Below, piece after piece: positions 46,462-54,946 of a DNA stretch of 64,000 nucleotides. The position numbers were made by a program, and so were the translations under genes. Position 1 is the stretch's first letter. Each line of letters begins with the position of its first letter. Source of the stretch: Paraburkholderia hospita (GTDB taxonomy: Bacteria > Pseudomonadota > Gammaproteobacteria > Burkholderiales > Burkholderiaceae); assembly GCF_002902965.1 (NCBI RefSeq), contig NZ_CP026110.1, positions 1-64,000 of the forward strand. Direction: 5' to 3'. The notes under the pieces are model-generated. The model was given only the letters and a program-made list of their open reading frames with translations, did not search any database and was not told the origin of the DNA.

Positions 46462-47487
46462 ATGAAGCGCTTTGTCGTCGCGGCGATCCCGCTCCTCGTG
46501 GCCAGCATGGCACATGCTGCCGAGACCCAAGCCCCGGCCGCCGCATCGGCCCAGCAGGCGCAAACGCCGGCAACAGCGTCCTCGGCATCGGCCCCGGTCG
46601 CTCAGGCGCCGGCTGCGCCGGCACCCGAAGCTCAGGCGTCGACGCCGGCACCTGAAGATCAGCCGGTCACGCTTGATTCGCTCCTGAATCCGCCGTCGAA
46701 GGCGACCACCGGCCTCACGGATCTGCGCATGCAGATGCTCACCGAAGCCGGCAAGACGGTAGGCTTCCGCGGCGGCATGGCCGCACGTGCGCGCGTACTT
46801 CGCGACGCGCTCAACGCACGCGCCGAGAACCTCGATACCATCTTCCAGTTCTCGCCGCTCATCAACCGCAACGGCACCATTCCTCCGGTTATCGTCGAGG
46901 CCCGCGAACTGTCGTCGTTCTCGCCCGACCAGATTCGCACCGCGAATCGCGTCTACAAGATCGAGAAGGAAGAGCGCTTCGTCAGCGTTCCGCCGACGTG
47001 GCGAGACTACCTGTTTGTCGGGCTCCCGATGAAGGGCGGTGTCGATCTTCCGACCTTCGATACTCGGCCGCAGAACGGCAACGAAGAGGCTGTTTGGCGC
47101 GATGCAGTCAAGAACGGGTGGAGCGCAGGTGAACAGCAGGCGGATGCGATCCTTGCCGCCAATTTCAACCGGCTCACGCGTGACTACACCGGCATGGTGC
47201 GGTACTCGACGCTCGTGCAGGAGGGCATGATCTCCACTACGCGCGTCGCTGAATCCCGTCAGACGGTCACTGGTGACGGCCGGCAACTCATGCTCGGCGA
47301 TACCCTGCGCCGCGTGACGAGCAAGGCAACGTTCGAAACGAACCCGAACAAGTGGAGCCCAACCGTCAATCGCGGCGAACAGCCCGCGCCGAAGGTCGCA
47401 CCAGTTCCGCAGTCGGGCACTGCGCCTGCTGCCAAACCACCGGCAACGCAGATCGAAGGCCGACCGCTTGGCGACGACGAGAAATGA
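46462..47487 (+). CDS. traI: DotC/TraI-like outer-membrane core protein
   Basis: A 341-residue exported protein with a signal peptide (MKRFVVAAIPLLVASMAHA) and a low-complexity Ala/Pro region up to about residue 65. The rest is the DotC domain (GFRGGMAARARVL, LPPV-like stretch PPVIVEARELSSF, and SVPPTWRDYLF). It forms the type IVB outer-membrane complex with DotD. This is the IncI transfer protein TraI, not the IncP relaxase of the same name. Overlaps traJ by 4 bp. Confidence 0.88.
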   Translation: MKRFVVAAIPLLVASMAHAAETQAPAAASAQQAQTPATASSASAPVAQAPAAPAPEAQASTPAPEDQPVTLDSLLNPPSKATTGLTDLRMQMLTEAGKTVGFRGGMAARARVLRDALNARAENLDTIFQFSPLINRNGTIPPVIVEARELSSFSPDQIRTANRVYKIEKEERFVSVPPTWRDYLFVGLPMKGGVDLPTFDTRPQNGNEEAVWRDAVKNGWSAGEQQADAILAANFNRLTRDYTGMVRYSTLVQEGMISTTRVAESRQTVTGDGRQLMLGDTLRRVTSKATFETNPNKWSPTVNRGEQPAPKVAPVPQSGTAPAAKPPATQIEGRPLGDDEK

Positions 47488-48647
47488 GTGAACTCATCCA
47501 GTTCGAGCCCTACGATTTTCGGGGCGACGTGACCGCGCATACTTTCAAGCACTTCTTGAAATATTGCTCGGATTATGGCGTTTCGGACATTCTCGTGCAG
47601 GGCGGCGATTACGCATGGGTCGAAATTCACGGTCGTCAGCGGCAGGCGAGCACCCACACGATCAAGCAGGGCCATCTATCCAGCCTGCTCAGTTCAGTGT
47701 GGCAGGCCGAGGTCGAGAACAATGTGCGTGGCGGTCACGGCGCGGACCGCTCATTGGAGCTCGCCGGGGAAGAGCTTGGCATCGAGCGCGGCAAGTTCCT
47801 TCGTTTCCGCTGCAACTTCATCCAGGGTCGCGTGGCACGGTTCGACATGGCCTACGCGATCACCATGCGCCTGATCCCGTTCGACTTGCCCGACATTACC
47901 AAGATGGGCATCGAGCAGGAGCTGTTTGAGGCGTTCTATCCCGGCATGGGCCTCGTTCTCGTCTGCGGCCCGACCGGCTCGGGCAAGACCACACTTCAAT
48001 CCGGTGTCTACGGCTATGCCGGCATCTACATGCCGGACCGCAAGGTCATCACCTACGAAGATCCGATCGAATTCGTGCTCGGCGGTGCGCACTGGAAAGG
48101 CCCGCAGCCGCACCAAGCTCAAGTTGGTCGCGACATCGAGAGTTTCGCCACTGGCCTGCGCAATGCCATGCGCCGCAAGCCGAGCATCATCGGCATCGGC
48201 GAAATGCGCGACCTTGAGACGATCGACGCTGCGATCGAGGCTGGTCTGACCGGCCACTTGACCTACGGCACCATGCACACCGAGTCGTGCGCCGAGACGA
48301 TCAACCGCGCGATTCAGGTCTATCCACCGCAACAGCAGTCGGCCGTCGCTTCGCGTCTGCTCGGCTGCCTGCGTGTCATTGTCGTGCAGCGCCTGCTCAA
48401 GACAACTGACGGTAAGCGCGTTGCCGTTCGTGAGTTCGTGATATTCGATCGCGACTTCAAGAACGAGTTGCAAATGCAGCCTTACGACCAATGGGCACCG
48501 ATAATCCGCGCACGTCTGGAGTCCCAAAAGGCGACGCTGGACGATAAGGCTTGGGCTCTCTACGAGGCTGGCCGTATCGACAAGAGCGAATTCATCGAAC
48601 TGGCCGGCCATAAAGCATTCCGTATCCGTTCGCAGGAGGCAGCATGA
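47484..48647 (+). CDS. traJ: DotB/TraJ-like secretion ATPase
   Basis: A 387-residue hexameric ATPase related to PilT/VirB11. Walker A GPTGSGKTT is near residue 165, the Asp box VITYEDPIEF near 195, Walker B GIGEMRD near 240, and a His box (GHLTYGTMHTESCAETINR) near 260. In type IVB systems it powers substrate transfer. The ATG at 47484 was chosen over a longer frame because it overlaps traI and aligns with the family. Confidence 0.92.
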   Translation: MSELIQFEPYDFRGDVTAHTFKHFLKYCSDYGVSDILVQGGDYAWVEIHGRQRQASTHTIKQGHLSSLLSSVWQAEVENNVRGGHGADRSLELAGEELGIERGKFLRFRCNFIQGRVARFDMAYAITMRLIPFDLPDITKMGIEQELFEAFYPGMGLVLVCGPTGSGKTTLQSGVYGYAGIYMPDRKVITYEDPIEFVLGGAHWKGPQPHQAQVGRDIESFATGLRNAMRRKPSIIGIGEMRDLETIDAAIEAGLTGHLTYGTMHTESCAETINRAIQVYPPQQQSAVASRLLGCLRVIVVQRLLKTTDGKRVAVREFVIFDRDFKNELQMQPYDQWAPIIRARLESQKATLDDKAWALYEAGRIDKSEFIELAGHKAFRIRSQEAA

Positions 48648-48913
48648 GCATCTCCATCTGGCGCCACGCTTCGCAGACACCGACGTTGCTCGGCATTCCC
48701 TGCATCGCGTACATGCCCATCTTCGTTTGGCTGTTCCACATGCGTTGGTGGACCTTCTGGACCGCCGTGGGCGTGATCGTGTTCTTCGCCGTGCTGGCGA
48801 AGTTCGGCCTCACGTTCAAGGTCCTATGGCAGAAGTTCCTGCACCTGCTGCGCGGTTCGCGCATCTACGCCCGTCCGTGGTGGTATCGCAACCGCTTCCA
48901 GGATCACGAGTGA
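48644..48913 (+). CDS. traK: IcmT/TraK-like small membrane protein
   Basis: An 89-residue protein with two membrane segments (about residues 19-34 and 36-56) and a short basic tail ending PWWYRNRF. Size, position after the DotB-like gene and the WRHASQTP start fit IcmT/TraK. Overlaps genes on both sides. Confidence 0.85.
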   Translation: MSISIWRHASQTPTLLGIPCIAYMPIFVWLFHMRWWTFWTAVGVIVFFAVLAKFGLTFKVLWQKFLHLLRGSRIYARPWWYRNRFQDHE

Positions 48914-49515
48914 TGCTCGAGCGAATCCGCATTTCCATTGCGCGTGCGAGCGAGATTCGCAACCTCGAGCGCCAAGTCGCAGCCTCGCCACGCGCGAAGG
49001 CGTGCAACATTCACCAGCTCGGCCACGATCGCGCCGTATGGCGCATCCCTGTACCAGGTCAGGCCGATCGTTACATGTCGGCATCCGCTGGCCACATCGG
49101 AAACGAGATGTTCGCGGTGCATGTCGACGCCGACGCCTTCTACCTCGCATGGTTGCGCAGCGACGAGCAGTGCGTTCTGCGCTCGCAGATGCCGCGCGAC
49201 TACAAGTATGCGTATGCGGTCGACGGATTCGCGCAAGGCAGTTCCAATCCGGTACCGCTCGCCGACGTCGGCGCATGGAACGACGAGCGCGGCCGCACGC
49301 ACATCGGCTTCACCAACGGAATCACGCGGAGCTTCTGGCTCATCTCCAATGGCGCTCCCTCGTTTCCGGTGCAGGTCCACGGGCGCGAGTCGGCCGAGCT
49401 GCTGCATCGCACGGCCGGAGCGACCCAAGGGCCGATCTGCTACGCGGATTTGTTCGCACCCGCCGACCTGCGAAACGCGCCGAACCGATCGTCCAGCCGC
49501 GCGCCGCGGCCATGA
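48913..49515 (+). CDS. Plasmid fertility-inhibition-type protein
   Basis: A 200-residue cytoplasmic protein. The part from about residue 35 (VWRIPVP..., EMFAVHVDADAFYLAWLRSD) to the C-terminus (GFTNGITRSFWLISNGAPSFPVQVHGRES) resembles the fertility-inhibition factor family (FiwA/Osa-type), which blocks transfer of other plasmids. It is the last gene of the traHIJK operon and overlaps traK. The match rests on pattern memory only. Confidence 0.65.
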   Translation: MLERIRISIARASEIRNLERQVAASPRAKACNIHQLGHDRAVWRIPVPGQADRYMSASAGHIGNEMFAVHVDADAFYLAWLRSDEQCVLRSQMPRDYKYAYAVDGFAQGSSNPVPLADVGAWNDERGRTHIGFTNGITRSFWLISNGAPSFPVQVHGRESAELLHRTAGATQGPICYADLFAPADLRNAPNRSSSRAPRP

Positions 49516-49565
49516 TGTCTCTCAGCCTCTAGCACGGCCCTCGGATAACGCTAGAGGACTTCTCG

Positions 49566-49590
49566 CCGGCCCTTGTGGCCGGTTTTTTTT
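49566..49590 (+). terminator. Strong terminator of the traHIJK operon
   Basis: CCGGCC/GGCCGG 6-bp stem (49566-49571, 49577-49582) followed by eight T residues. Confidence 0.88.
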
Positions 49591-49630
49591 GCCCGGCAGA
49601 GGTCGCTCGCGCGCTGGCGCCGGGCAAAAG

Positions 49631-49654
49631 AAAAGGCCACCGAAGTGGCCTTTT
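49631..49654. terminator. Bidirectional terminator
   Basis: AAAAGGCCAC and GTGGCCTTTT form a perfect 10-bp stem with a CGAA loop, usable from both sides. It separates the forward tra operon from the reverse gene at 49676. Confidence 0.85.
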
Positions 49655-49675
49655 GGCAGGATCGCGATTGGATCG

Positions 49676-50164
49676 TCATTTCCAGATATTGCTCCAGAAG
49701 GCCGACGATTGCGACGACCCTGCACTGGTCTGCTGCAACGACGGGCCACTGATCTGCGGCACGCTGCCAACGATCTGGCCAGCGCCCGTGCCATTCACAG
49801 CACTGCTGACCTGGCCGTTGATGCCGTTCATCACGCCGTTGATCTGGCCATTGACGTCACCGACGACGCCGTTGACCTGATCACTTGCGATCTGGCAGAC
49901 CTTATTCTTGATCTGGTCGAAGATGTCAGAGAGGGACGGGAATTGCGGGGCGGTAAGCACCGAAGTGATACCGCCCACGCATTTTCCAAGAATGTCCGAG
50001 GAGGACCGTTCGCTTTGGGCAGTCTGCTGCGCAGCCTGTTTATCCCGATCGTAACCGCTCTGACTGCCTTGCGCAGCAGCGCTGCCGCTTCGGCAGGTCG
50101 CTGCCTGTACGCTGACAGCAGAGCACAGCAACAGCACGAATAACGCGCGTACATAGATTTTCAT
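49676..50164 (-). CDS. Exported hypothetical protein
   Basis: A 162-residue protein with a clear signal peptide (YVRALFVLLLCSAVSVQA). The mature part has three cysteines and a Gly/Asn/Val-rich region of short repeats (NGVVGDVNGQINGVMNGING). It is probably periplasmic and connected with the transfer channel from its position, but no family is recognised. Confidence 0.65.
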   Translation of the reverse strand: MKIYVRALFVLLLCSAVSVQAATCRSGSAAAQGSQSGYDRDKQAAQQTAQSERSSSDILGKCVGGITSVLTAPQFPSLSDIFDQIKNKVCQIASDQVNGVVGDVNGQINGVMNGINGQVSSAVNGTGAGQIVGSVPQISGPSLQQTSAGSSQSSAFWSNIWK

Positions 50165-50200
50165 GGCGATTCCCTCGATGGATTAACAGGCGGCACGGCG

Positions 50201-52645
50201 TCAAGCCTTAGCGCGCGAACTACGGCGTGCTTTTGGAGCGCCGGCCGCGTCCTCCTTTGCTTTGGCTGCCGGCGCCGTCGGTTTTGGGCTCGCTTCTCCC
50301 GGAGCCGCGCTGCTCTTGCTGTCGTCTTTCGGACGCGCTTGACGCGCCTCCTGAAAGCCCAGCTTCCGGTGCAGCTCGTCGTCGACGTTCTTCGTGATCC
50401 GCGCTTTGATGACTTCGTTCCCGACGCTGAACAACACTTCGTCGAAGTATACGGGTTTCCCGTCCGAGCGACGGTTCACGGCGTTACCGAACCCGAGTTC
50501 CTTCCAGTTCGTGTCGTCGCCATTGCCATGCGGCTCGACGAGCTTCAGGAAGTTCGGCTTGATCTCGCCGGTCTCGGGATCAGGATTCTTGCGCTCGTTC
50601 ATGTGCGCGATCACCTGGTGCTTCTCGTCGCCGACCTTGATGAAGCCCTGCAGATAGTCGCCGTTGCCCTTGAACAGCAGCGCCGTCGTGTCGAACTCGC
50701 CATTGTCGAGCTTGCGCACACCACGCAAGATCAATTTCGGCTCGTTCTCTTTTGATGCCTGATTGTCACTCATAGCAGTTACCTCACTGTTAGACGATTT
50801 CGCGCTAACTTCACCATTGCCCATTGCGTCGCGCAGGCGCAATTCGGATTCCGAACCGGATACAAAGCCGGCCGGTTCAGATTTCATGTTCGCGAGATAG
50901 CCGTCGGCGTCCGCCGGCGGATCGCAAGGCTTCCCAGCCTTGTCGAACCAGTAAATGAGATCGGAGGAGGGCTGCGGCCCGAGTTGCTCGAGGTCGGTCT
51001 TGAGCTCGTCATCGCTCTTGGCCCACACCTGGATCGCTTCGCGCTGCACGGACCACCAATCGAGCGCGCGCACGGGGAGCAGATCGGCCGCTAGGCGGCT
51101 CGCCGGCGCGTCATCCGGTGCATCTGACGACGAGGCCGTCACGGGCGCGTTTCCCGCTTCCTGATCGCCGTTAGCCGGCTTGCCAATGAGCGGCTTCGGT
51201 CCCGCCCCTTCCTGCGCTTCCGGCAGCTTCGGCTCCTCACCCGCGGCCTTCGCGAGCTCGCGGCGAAGCGCGTCCTGTTGCGGGTTCTTCAACGTCACGT
51301 CGACCTTATGCTTGAGCATGATCTCGATCGCGTGCCGCTGAAACGCCTCGCTACCCGTCAACTCGAACGAGCCGCCGTACTTCTCCTTCGCGAGCAGAAT
51401 CGCGGCAAGGATCGCTTCTTCATCTTCATTCGCCTTGCTGGCCATCACGATCTGTTGACCGTGATCGATGAACGCCGGGCGCTCACTCACCATGTAGAGG
51501 ACGCTGCCGTCCTTCTGAGCTTTGTACGTGACGTTTTCGAGCAGCTTGCTGATCGCCAGCTCGGGATCGAACGGTTTGTCGTCGGCGTCGCGGTCCTTGG
51601 CCTCGCCAGCGAAGCCGTCGGCTTCTTCCGCTGCCGGCAACGGCGACGCCGCGACCGGCGCAGCGGCAGGTGCGGTAGCTGCTGCTTGCATGGCCTCGTC
51701 GGTCTTCTCGGCGCTCGCGTTCTCCGGGCTGTCGCTCGCGAGCGACTTCGCTCGCGCGTGGGCGACAGCCAGCAGATCCTGCGTCTCTCGCAGCGCAAAC
51801 GTATCGGCGTTCGCTGCTCTAAGGGCCTCGAGGCGCAGCTCCAAACCGAACGCATAGTGCTCGACCGCCTGACGACGTTCGAGAACATAGCTCGGTGCCG
51901 GATCGCCTTCATTGCCAGCTCGCAAGGCCAAATCGGCGATCACTTCCTCGTGATTCGCCGACGCCCGCGACGCCTGATATGCCCGTTCGCCTTCGAAAGC
52001 CCGTTGGACTGCGCTTTCGGGAAAAGGGCAGGGCCGCGTCGTATCGACGCGCGCCATCGTCGTCGCGAGTTCGAGGGCCGCGCCTAGGTCGGCGCGATCA
52101 CCGCCGAGATACACGCGATCGACAGCACGGCCGAGTCGTGCCCATTCGGCATCGGGGACACGCCCAGCATCTTTGAACGATTCAGCGATGCGCAGCGCTG
52201 CCTGTTGCTCGGCGAGAAGTGCCGCACGGCTATCCACGTAGTCGCGCGCTTTCCGTTCTTCCTTCTCGGCGGACCTTCGATCGTTCTCAGCGGAGAGTGT
52301 CTTGACACGATCGACCATTTCTGCATCGATTGTCTGAAGAATTTCCGCATATGAAACGTTTGCGGAAATATTTTGAAAGATGTCATCGGCCGCAAGCTCG
52401 TGTCGATCACCTGGCATCGCATGCCAGGCGGTCATGTCAGCGACGGCCCAATGTCGCACGAAGTCGGATGCGAGGGCCTCCGATTCTTTCGTCTTACGGA
52501 CCGTGATAAGCCAATCTCGATACGCAATAGACCGTTGCCCAATCGAGCCCTCGGGCGACACTTGAGAACCCGTTCCTGGACTGACCAAGCGCTCGTAAAC
52601 CGCTTGGCGGAATTGCTGCATAACTGCGTCAGACTCAGCGCTCAT
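50201..52645 (-). CDS. Large LPD7-domain protein
   Basis: An 814-residue protein. The N-terminal ~330 residues are charged and helical. Residues ~370-470 (DGSVLYMVSERPAFIDHGQQIVMASKANEDEEAI... to NPQQDALRRE) form an LPD7 domain, homologous to the relaxase C-terminus. The last ~190 residues (LILRGVRKLDNGEFDTTALLFKGNGDYLQGFI) are a separate domain that could also start at an internal ATG near 50773. LPD domains occur in polyvalent proteins thought to be sent to the recipient with DNA. Divergent from the regulator at 52856. Confidence 0.75.
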   Translation of the reverse strand: MSAESDAVMQQFRQAVYERLVSPGTGSQVSPEGSIGQRSIAYRDWLITVRKTKESEALASDFVRHWAVADMTAWHAMPGDRHELAADDIFQNISANVSYAEILQTIDAEMVDRVKTLSAENDRRSAEKEERKARDYVDSRAALLAEQQAALRIAESFKDAGRVPDAEWARLGRAVDRVYLGGDRADLGAALELATTMARVDTTRPCPFPESAVQRAFEGERAYQASRASANHEEVIADLALRAGNEGDPAPSYVLERRQAVEHYAFGLELRLEALRAANADTFALRETQDLLAVAHARAKSLASDSPENASAEKTDEAMQAAATAPAAAPVAASPLPAAEEADGFAGEAKDRDADDKPFDPELAISKLLENVTYKAQKDGSVLYMVSERPAFIDHGQQIVMASKANEDEEAILAAILLAKEKYGGSFELTGSEAFQRHAIEIMLKHKVDVTLKNPQQDALRRELAKAAGEEPKLPEAQEGAGPKPLIGKPANGDQEAGNAPVTASSSDAPDDAPASRLAADLLPVRALDWWSVQREAIQVWAKSDDELKTDLEQLGPQPSSDLIYWFDKAGKPCDPPADADGYLANMKSEPAGFVSGSESELRLRDAMGNGEVSAKSSNSEVTAMSDNQASKENEPKLILRGVRKLDNGEFDTTALLFKGNGDYLQGFIKVGDEKHQVIAHMNERKNPDPETGEIKPNFLKLVEPHGNGDDTNWKELGFGNAVNRRSDGKPVYFDEVLFSVGNEVIKARITKNVDDELHRKLGFQEARQARPKDDSKSSAAPGEASPKPTAPAAKAKEDAAGAPKARRSSRAKA

Positions 52646-52760
52646 AGGGCATTCCCTAGTTAGTGAAGGGCTGGGTTCGCCTCAAGTCACGACGCATACA
52701 GGCCGTTAAACGCCTAGTTGTTACCGTGAGCCGATCGTGGGGCTGAACCCTAGCCGCGCG

Positions 52761-52770
52761 AATTTCGTAT
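52761..52770. promoter_or_regulatory. AATTTCGTAT motif in the divergent regulator promoter
   Basis: Inverted copy of the motif at 45964-45973, between the LPD7 gene and the helix-turn-helix gene; a TATATT box follows at once. A candidate operator. Confidence 0.5.
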
Positions 52771-52855
52771 CGTGTATATTATTCAAAATAGCCCGCCTTG
52801 GGAAGTGCCTAGAAAACACTGCCCACGGAGGGGCATCCTTGCTATCATTCCGTGA

Positions 52856-53395
52856 ATGAGTATGGATATGAAAAATGAACAGCTTCAGCCAATCTGCGGA
52901 ACTGACTTGGAGCGCTGGAGGATCGAGAACGGTCTGACGAAAGTTGCGGCAGCGGACGCATTCGGCTTGCAGAAAGCGAAGTGGGAGGAGCTGACCAGTG
53001 CTGAGAACTCGGCAAAGCAGATCGCCGATCCGGTAGTGGCCATGCTCCTTCATTTGTATCGGCAACACCCTGAATCAGCGCCCGTAGAACTGCCGCCCGA
53101 CGTCAAGGAGTTTTATGACTTCCTCGGGCTGCAGGACACGCCGCAGGATCGCGACAAGTTCGCAACGCTGATCGGACGTTCGCCGCCGTCGGTATATCGC
53201 TTGCTATTGCATGACGGTAAGCCCGGTCGGCCGGTGATGCGTTGGATCGAAGCAGTGCGACGGCTCAAGCTGACGCCGAAGAAAACTCTTCGGACGATGG
53301 CTGACGTAGTGAGCAGTGTTGGCGACCGACAGCACGTCGAGAAAGTGCTGATTCAGGGCTGGACTAAACAAGGTGATACTGGTGACAACGAGTGA
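52856..53395 (+). CDS. Helix-turn-helix regulator
   Basis: A 179-residue protein with two helix-turn-helix-like regions: WRIENGLTKVAAADAFGLQKAKWEEL (about 18-46) and FATLIGRSPPSVYRLLLHDG (about 100-120). It resembles plasmid XRE-type regulators but I cannot name the family. Divergent from the LPD7 gene and close to a motif shared by three transfer promoters, so it is a likely transfer regulator. The exact start (52856, 52862 or 52868) is open because no ribosome site is seen. Confidence 0.65.
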   Translation: MSMDMKNEQLQPICGTDLERWRIENGLTKVAAADAFGLQKAKWEELTSAENSAKQIADPVVAMLLHLYRQHPESAPVELPPDVKEFYDFLGLQDTPQDRDKFATLIGRSPPSVYRLLLHDGKPGRPVMRWIEAVRRLKLTPKKTLRTMADVVSSVGDRQHVEKVLIQGWTKQGDTGDNE

Positions 53396-53495
53396 GAAGC
53401 CCGACTCACAGCATATTATTGAACTATCGACGGTGTACTTTTACGAAGGTGCGGCGCCGCGCGTGATCGCGCTGAAGGATTGCGGTTTGCCTATG

Positions 53496-53520
53496 AAAAG
53501 CCCCGTTCCTGGGGCTTTTT
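53496..53520 (+). terminator. Terminator after the regulator gene
   Basis: AAAAGCCCC/GGGGCTTTT, a perfect 9-bp stem with a GTTCCT loop, followed by T. It lies within an open frame that extends upstream from 53559, arguing against the longer frame. Confidence 0.8.
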
Positions 53521-53558
53521 CCGCTTTATACGGATACCAAAGCAAGCAGGAAGGATTC

Positions 53559-54080
53559 ATGGCGGCTCGTGCCTATGCCGACAAGAATCGCCTGCAGTTC
53601 ACCGTCATAGATCTGCTGGTCAAGCTAGACCAGAAACAGAATCCGCTCATGATGAAGCCGGAGGATCTGCCACAGCACGACTTCATCACGTTCCAACGGC
53701 TGTCGCGGAGCATGATGGACGAACTGCAGGGAATCCTGAAACGGCAGCTCGAGCACGAGGGCGTCGATACGAGCACGCTCGACCCGTCGAAACCTCACGT
53801 GCTCCTGATGCAGCGACCGGACCTGATCGCATCGGTTATCAACGAGCCGGGCTGGGAACACATGAAGGTCGTGACCTACCCGGCGAAGATCGCGCTCAGT
53901 GAAAAACCGCTGAACGTCGGCACCGTGCCGTTCAGGCATTGGGACTCGATTCAGAAGGCCACGTGTCGATTGAATCCAAACATCCAGATCACGCTCGATC
54001 CGCCGGATCAGCGCACAAAGGATGCCCCGGCGAGTGCGCCGGCACCAACCGACCGCCCACGCGCTCCGCGTATGAAGTAA
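53559..54080 (+). CDS. Hypothetical protein
   Basis: A 173-residue protein. The start at 53559 has an AGGAAGG ribosome site and follows a terminator; the in-frame extension to 53373 would read through that hairpin. It has a compact alpha/beta start (NRLQFTVIDLLVKLDQ) and a proline-rich basic tail. No family recognised. Confidence 0.6.
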   Translation: MAARAYADKNRLQFTVIDLLVKLDQKQNPLMMKPEDLPQHDFITFQRLSRSMMDELQGILKRQLEHEGVDTSTLDPSKPHVLLMQRPDLIASVINEPGWEHMKVVTYPAKIALSEKPLNVGTVPFRHWDSIQKATCRLNPNIQITLDPPDQRTKDAPASAPAPTDRPRAPRMK

Positions 54081-54085
54081 CGAAG

Positions 54086-54108
54086 CCACCGAAGGGCGGC
54101 TTTTCACA
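54086..54108 (+). terminator. Weak terminator before repeat copy D
   Basis: AAGCC...GGCTT arms with a run of T after the stem, placed as the strong terminator is before copy B. The stem is imperfect. Confidence 0.5.
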
Positions 54109-54422
54109 CCTGCATTCAGCAGAGCAGGGCAGGGCCGCCGGCGGCGGCCACACCCACCCATCCCCCGCCTTCCCGCCCTGCGGGAAGGAGCGAGTCGCCC
54201 TCTGTCGTCAAGGGTGCGGGGGAGATGAAACCACCCCCACACCCTCGACTGGAGGGTCTATCCCGGCACGCCAGCCCGTCAAGGGCCGCTGCGCTGTCGT
54301 CCTCACCCGTTCGGTGCTCGACCTGGCCTGCGGCCAGCTCTGCGCTCCGCTGCGGCTTCCGGGCGTCCCCTTGACCGCCTGACATGCCGAACCCCCCAGC
54401 CAAATATTTACGCAATTACGTA

Positions 54423-54451
54423 TTTACGTATGTACGTAAGCAGACTATAAT
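54423..54451 (+). promoter_or_regulatory. TACGTA-type promoter P4
   Basis: TTTACG (54423-54428), 17-bp spacer with TATGTACGTA, TATAAT (54446-54451). Same as P2. Confidence 0.75.
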
Positions 54452-54500
54452 AGATCCCATGCAGTGACGGCCACGCCTCACCGCATCCCGGCCGGAACCA

Positions 54501-54546
54501 CTGGCGGCTACCAGTCCCCGGCCTACCTCCCAACCGTCTAGGAGCA
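54501..54546 (+). promoter_or_regulatory. Conserved leader hairpin, copy L4
   Basis: ACTGG/CCAGT stem with CGGCTA loop and CCGTCTAGGAGCA, identical to copy L2. Confidence 0.6.
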
Positions 54547-54551
54547 ACACC

Positions 54552-54875
54552 ATGAACGATCGCGCACCGATCTTCTTCTTCGACAAGCTGGCAGCGCTGG
54601 CCGACTTCACCACATTCGATGTTCGGGCTACCGAGGACGGCGGCATGCCGGTCTCGTGGGCGGTCGTCGGCACCTTGCCCAACGGCGAGATCTGGCCGGT
54701 CCTGACCGACCTGCTGACCGAGGCCCACGCGCAGATGGTCATGTCGTTGTGCGAGCTGGCTGCGATCGCGCCGGACGTCATTCGCGCGTTGAACGCGTTG
54801 CCGCGCCAGAAACTCAGCGGGCATTACGGCGACACCTACGAGCTCGTGGCAGCGCTCGAGCGCGTCACGCGATGA
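54552..54875 (+). CDS. Small hypothetical protein
   Basis: A 107-residue protein under the same promoter and leader as the gene at 4387. FFDKLAALADFTTFDVRATEDGGMPVSWAVVG suggests a compact alpha/beta fold. No family recognised. Confidence 0.65.
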   Translation: MNDRAPIFFFDKLAALADFTTFDVRATEDGGMPVSWAVVGTLPNGEIWPVLTDLLTEAHAQMVMSLCELAAIAPDVIRALNALPRQKLSGHYGDTYELVAALERVTR

Positions 54876-54919
54876 GAGGGCAGGCCGATCCTCAAGGCCG
54901 CCTTATCGCCTGACGCATG

Positions 54920-54946
54920 AAAAAGGCCGGATATCCGGCCTTTTTT
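54920..54946. terminator. Bidirectional terminator
   Basis: AAAAGGCCGGATATCCGGCC plus TTTT is a perfect 24-bp palindrome (54921-54944) with T-runs on both strands. It ends the gene at 54552 and the reverse transfer operon. Confidence 0.88.

Larger units (their letters stand above)
54115..54551 (+). repeat. GC-rich dispersed promoter repeat, copy D
   Basis: Nearly identical to copy B over about 420 bp, including operator, promoter and leader, up to the start codon of the gene at 54552. No gene inside. Confidence 0.85.
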
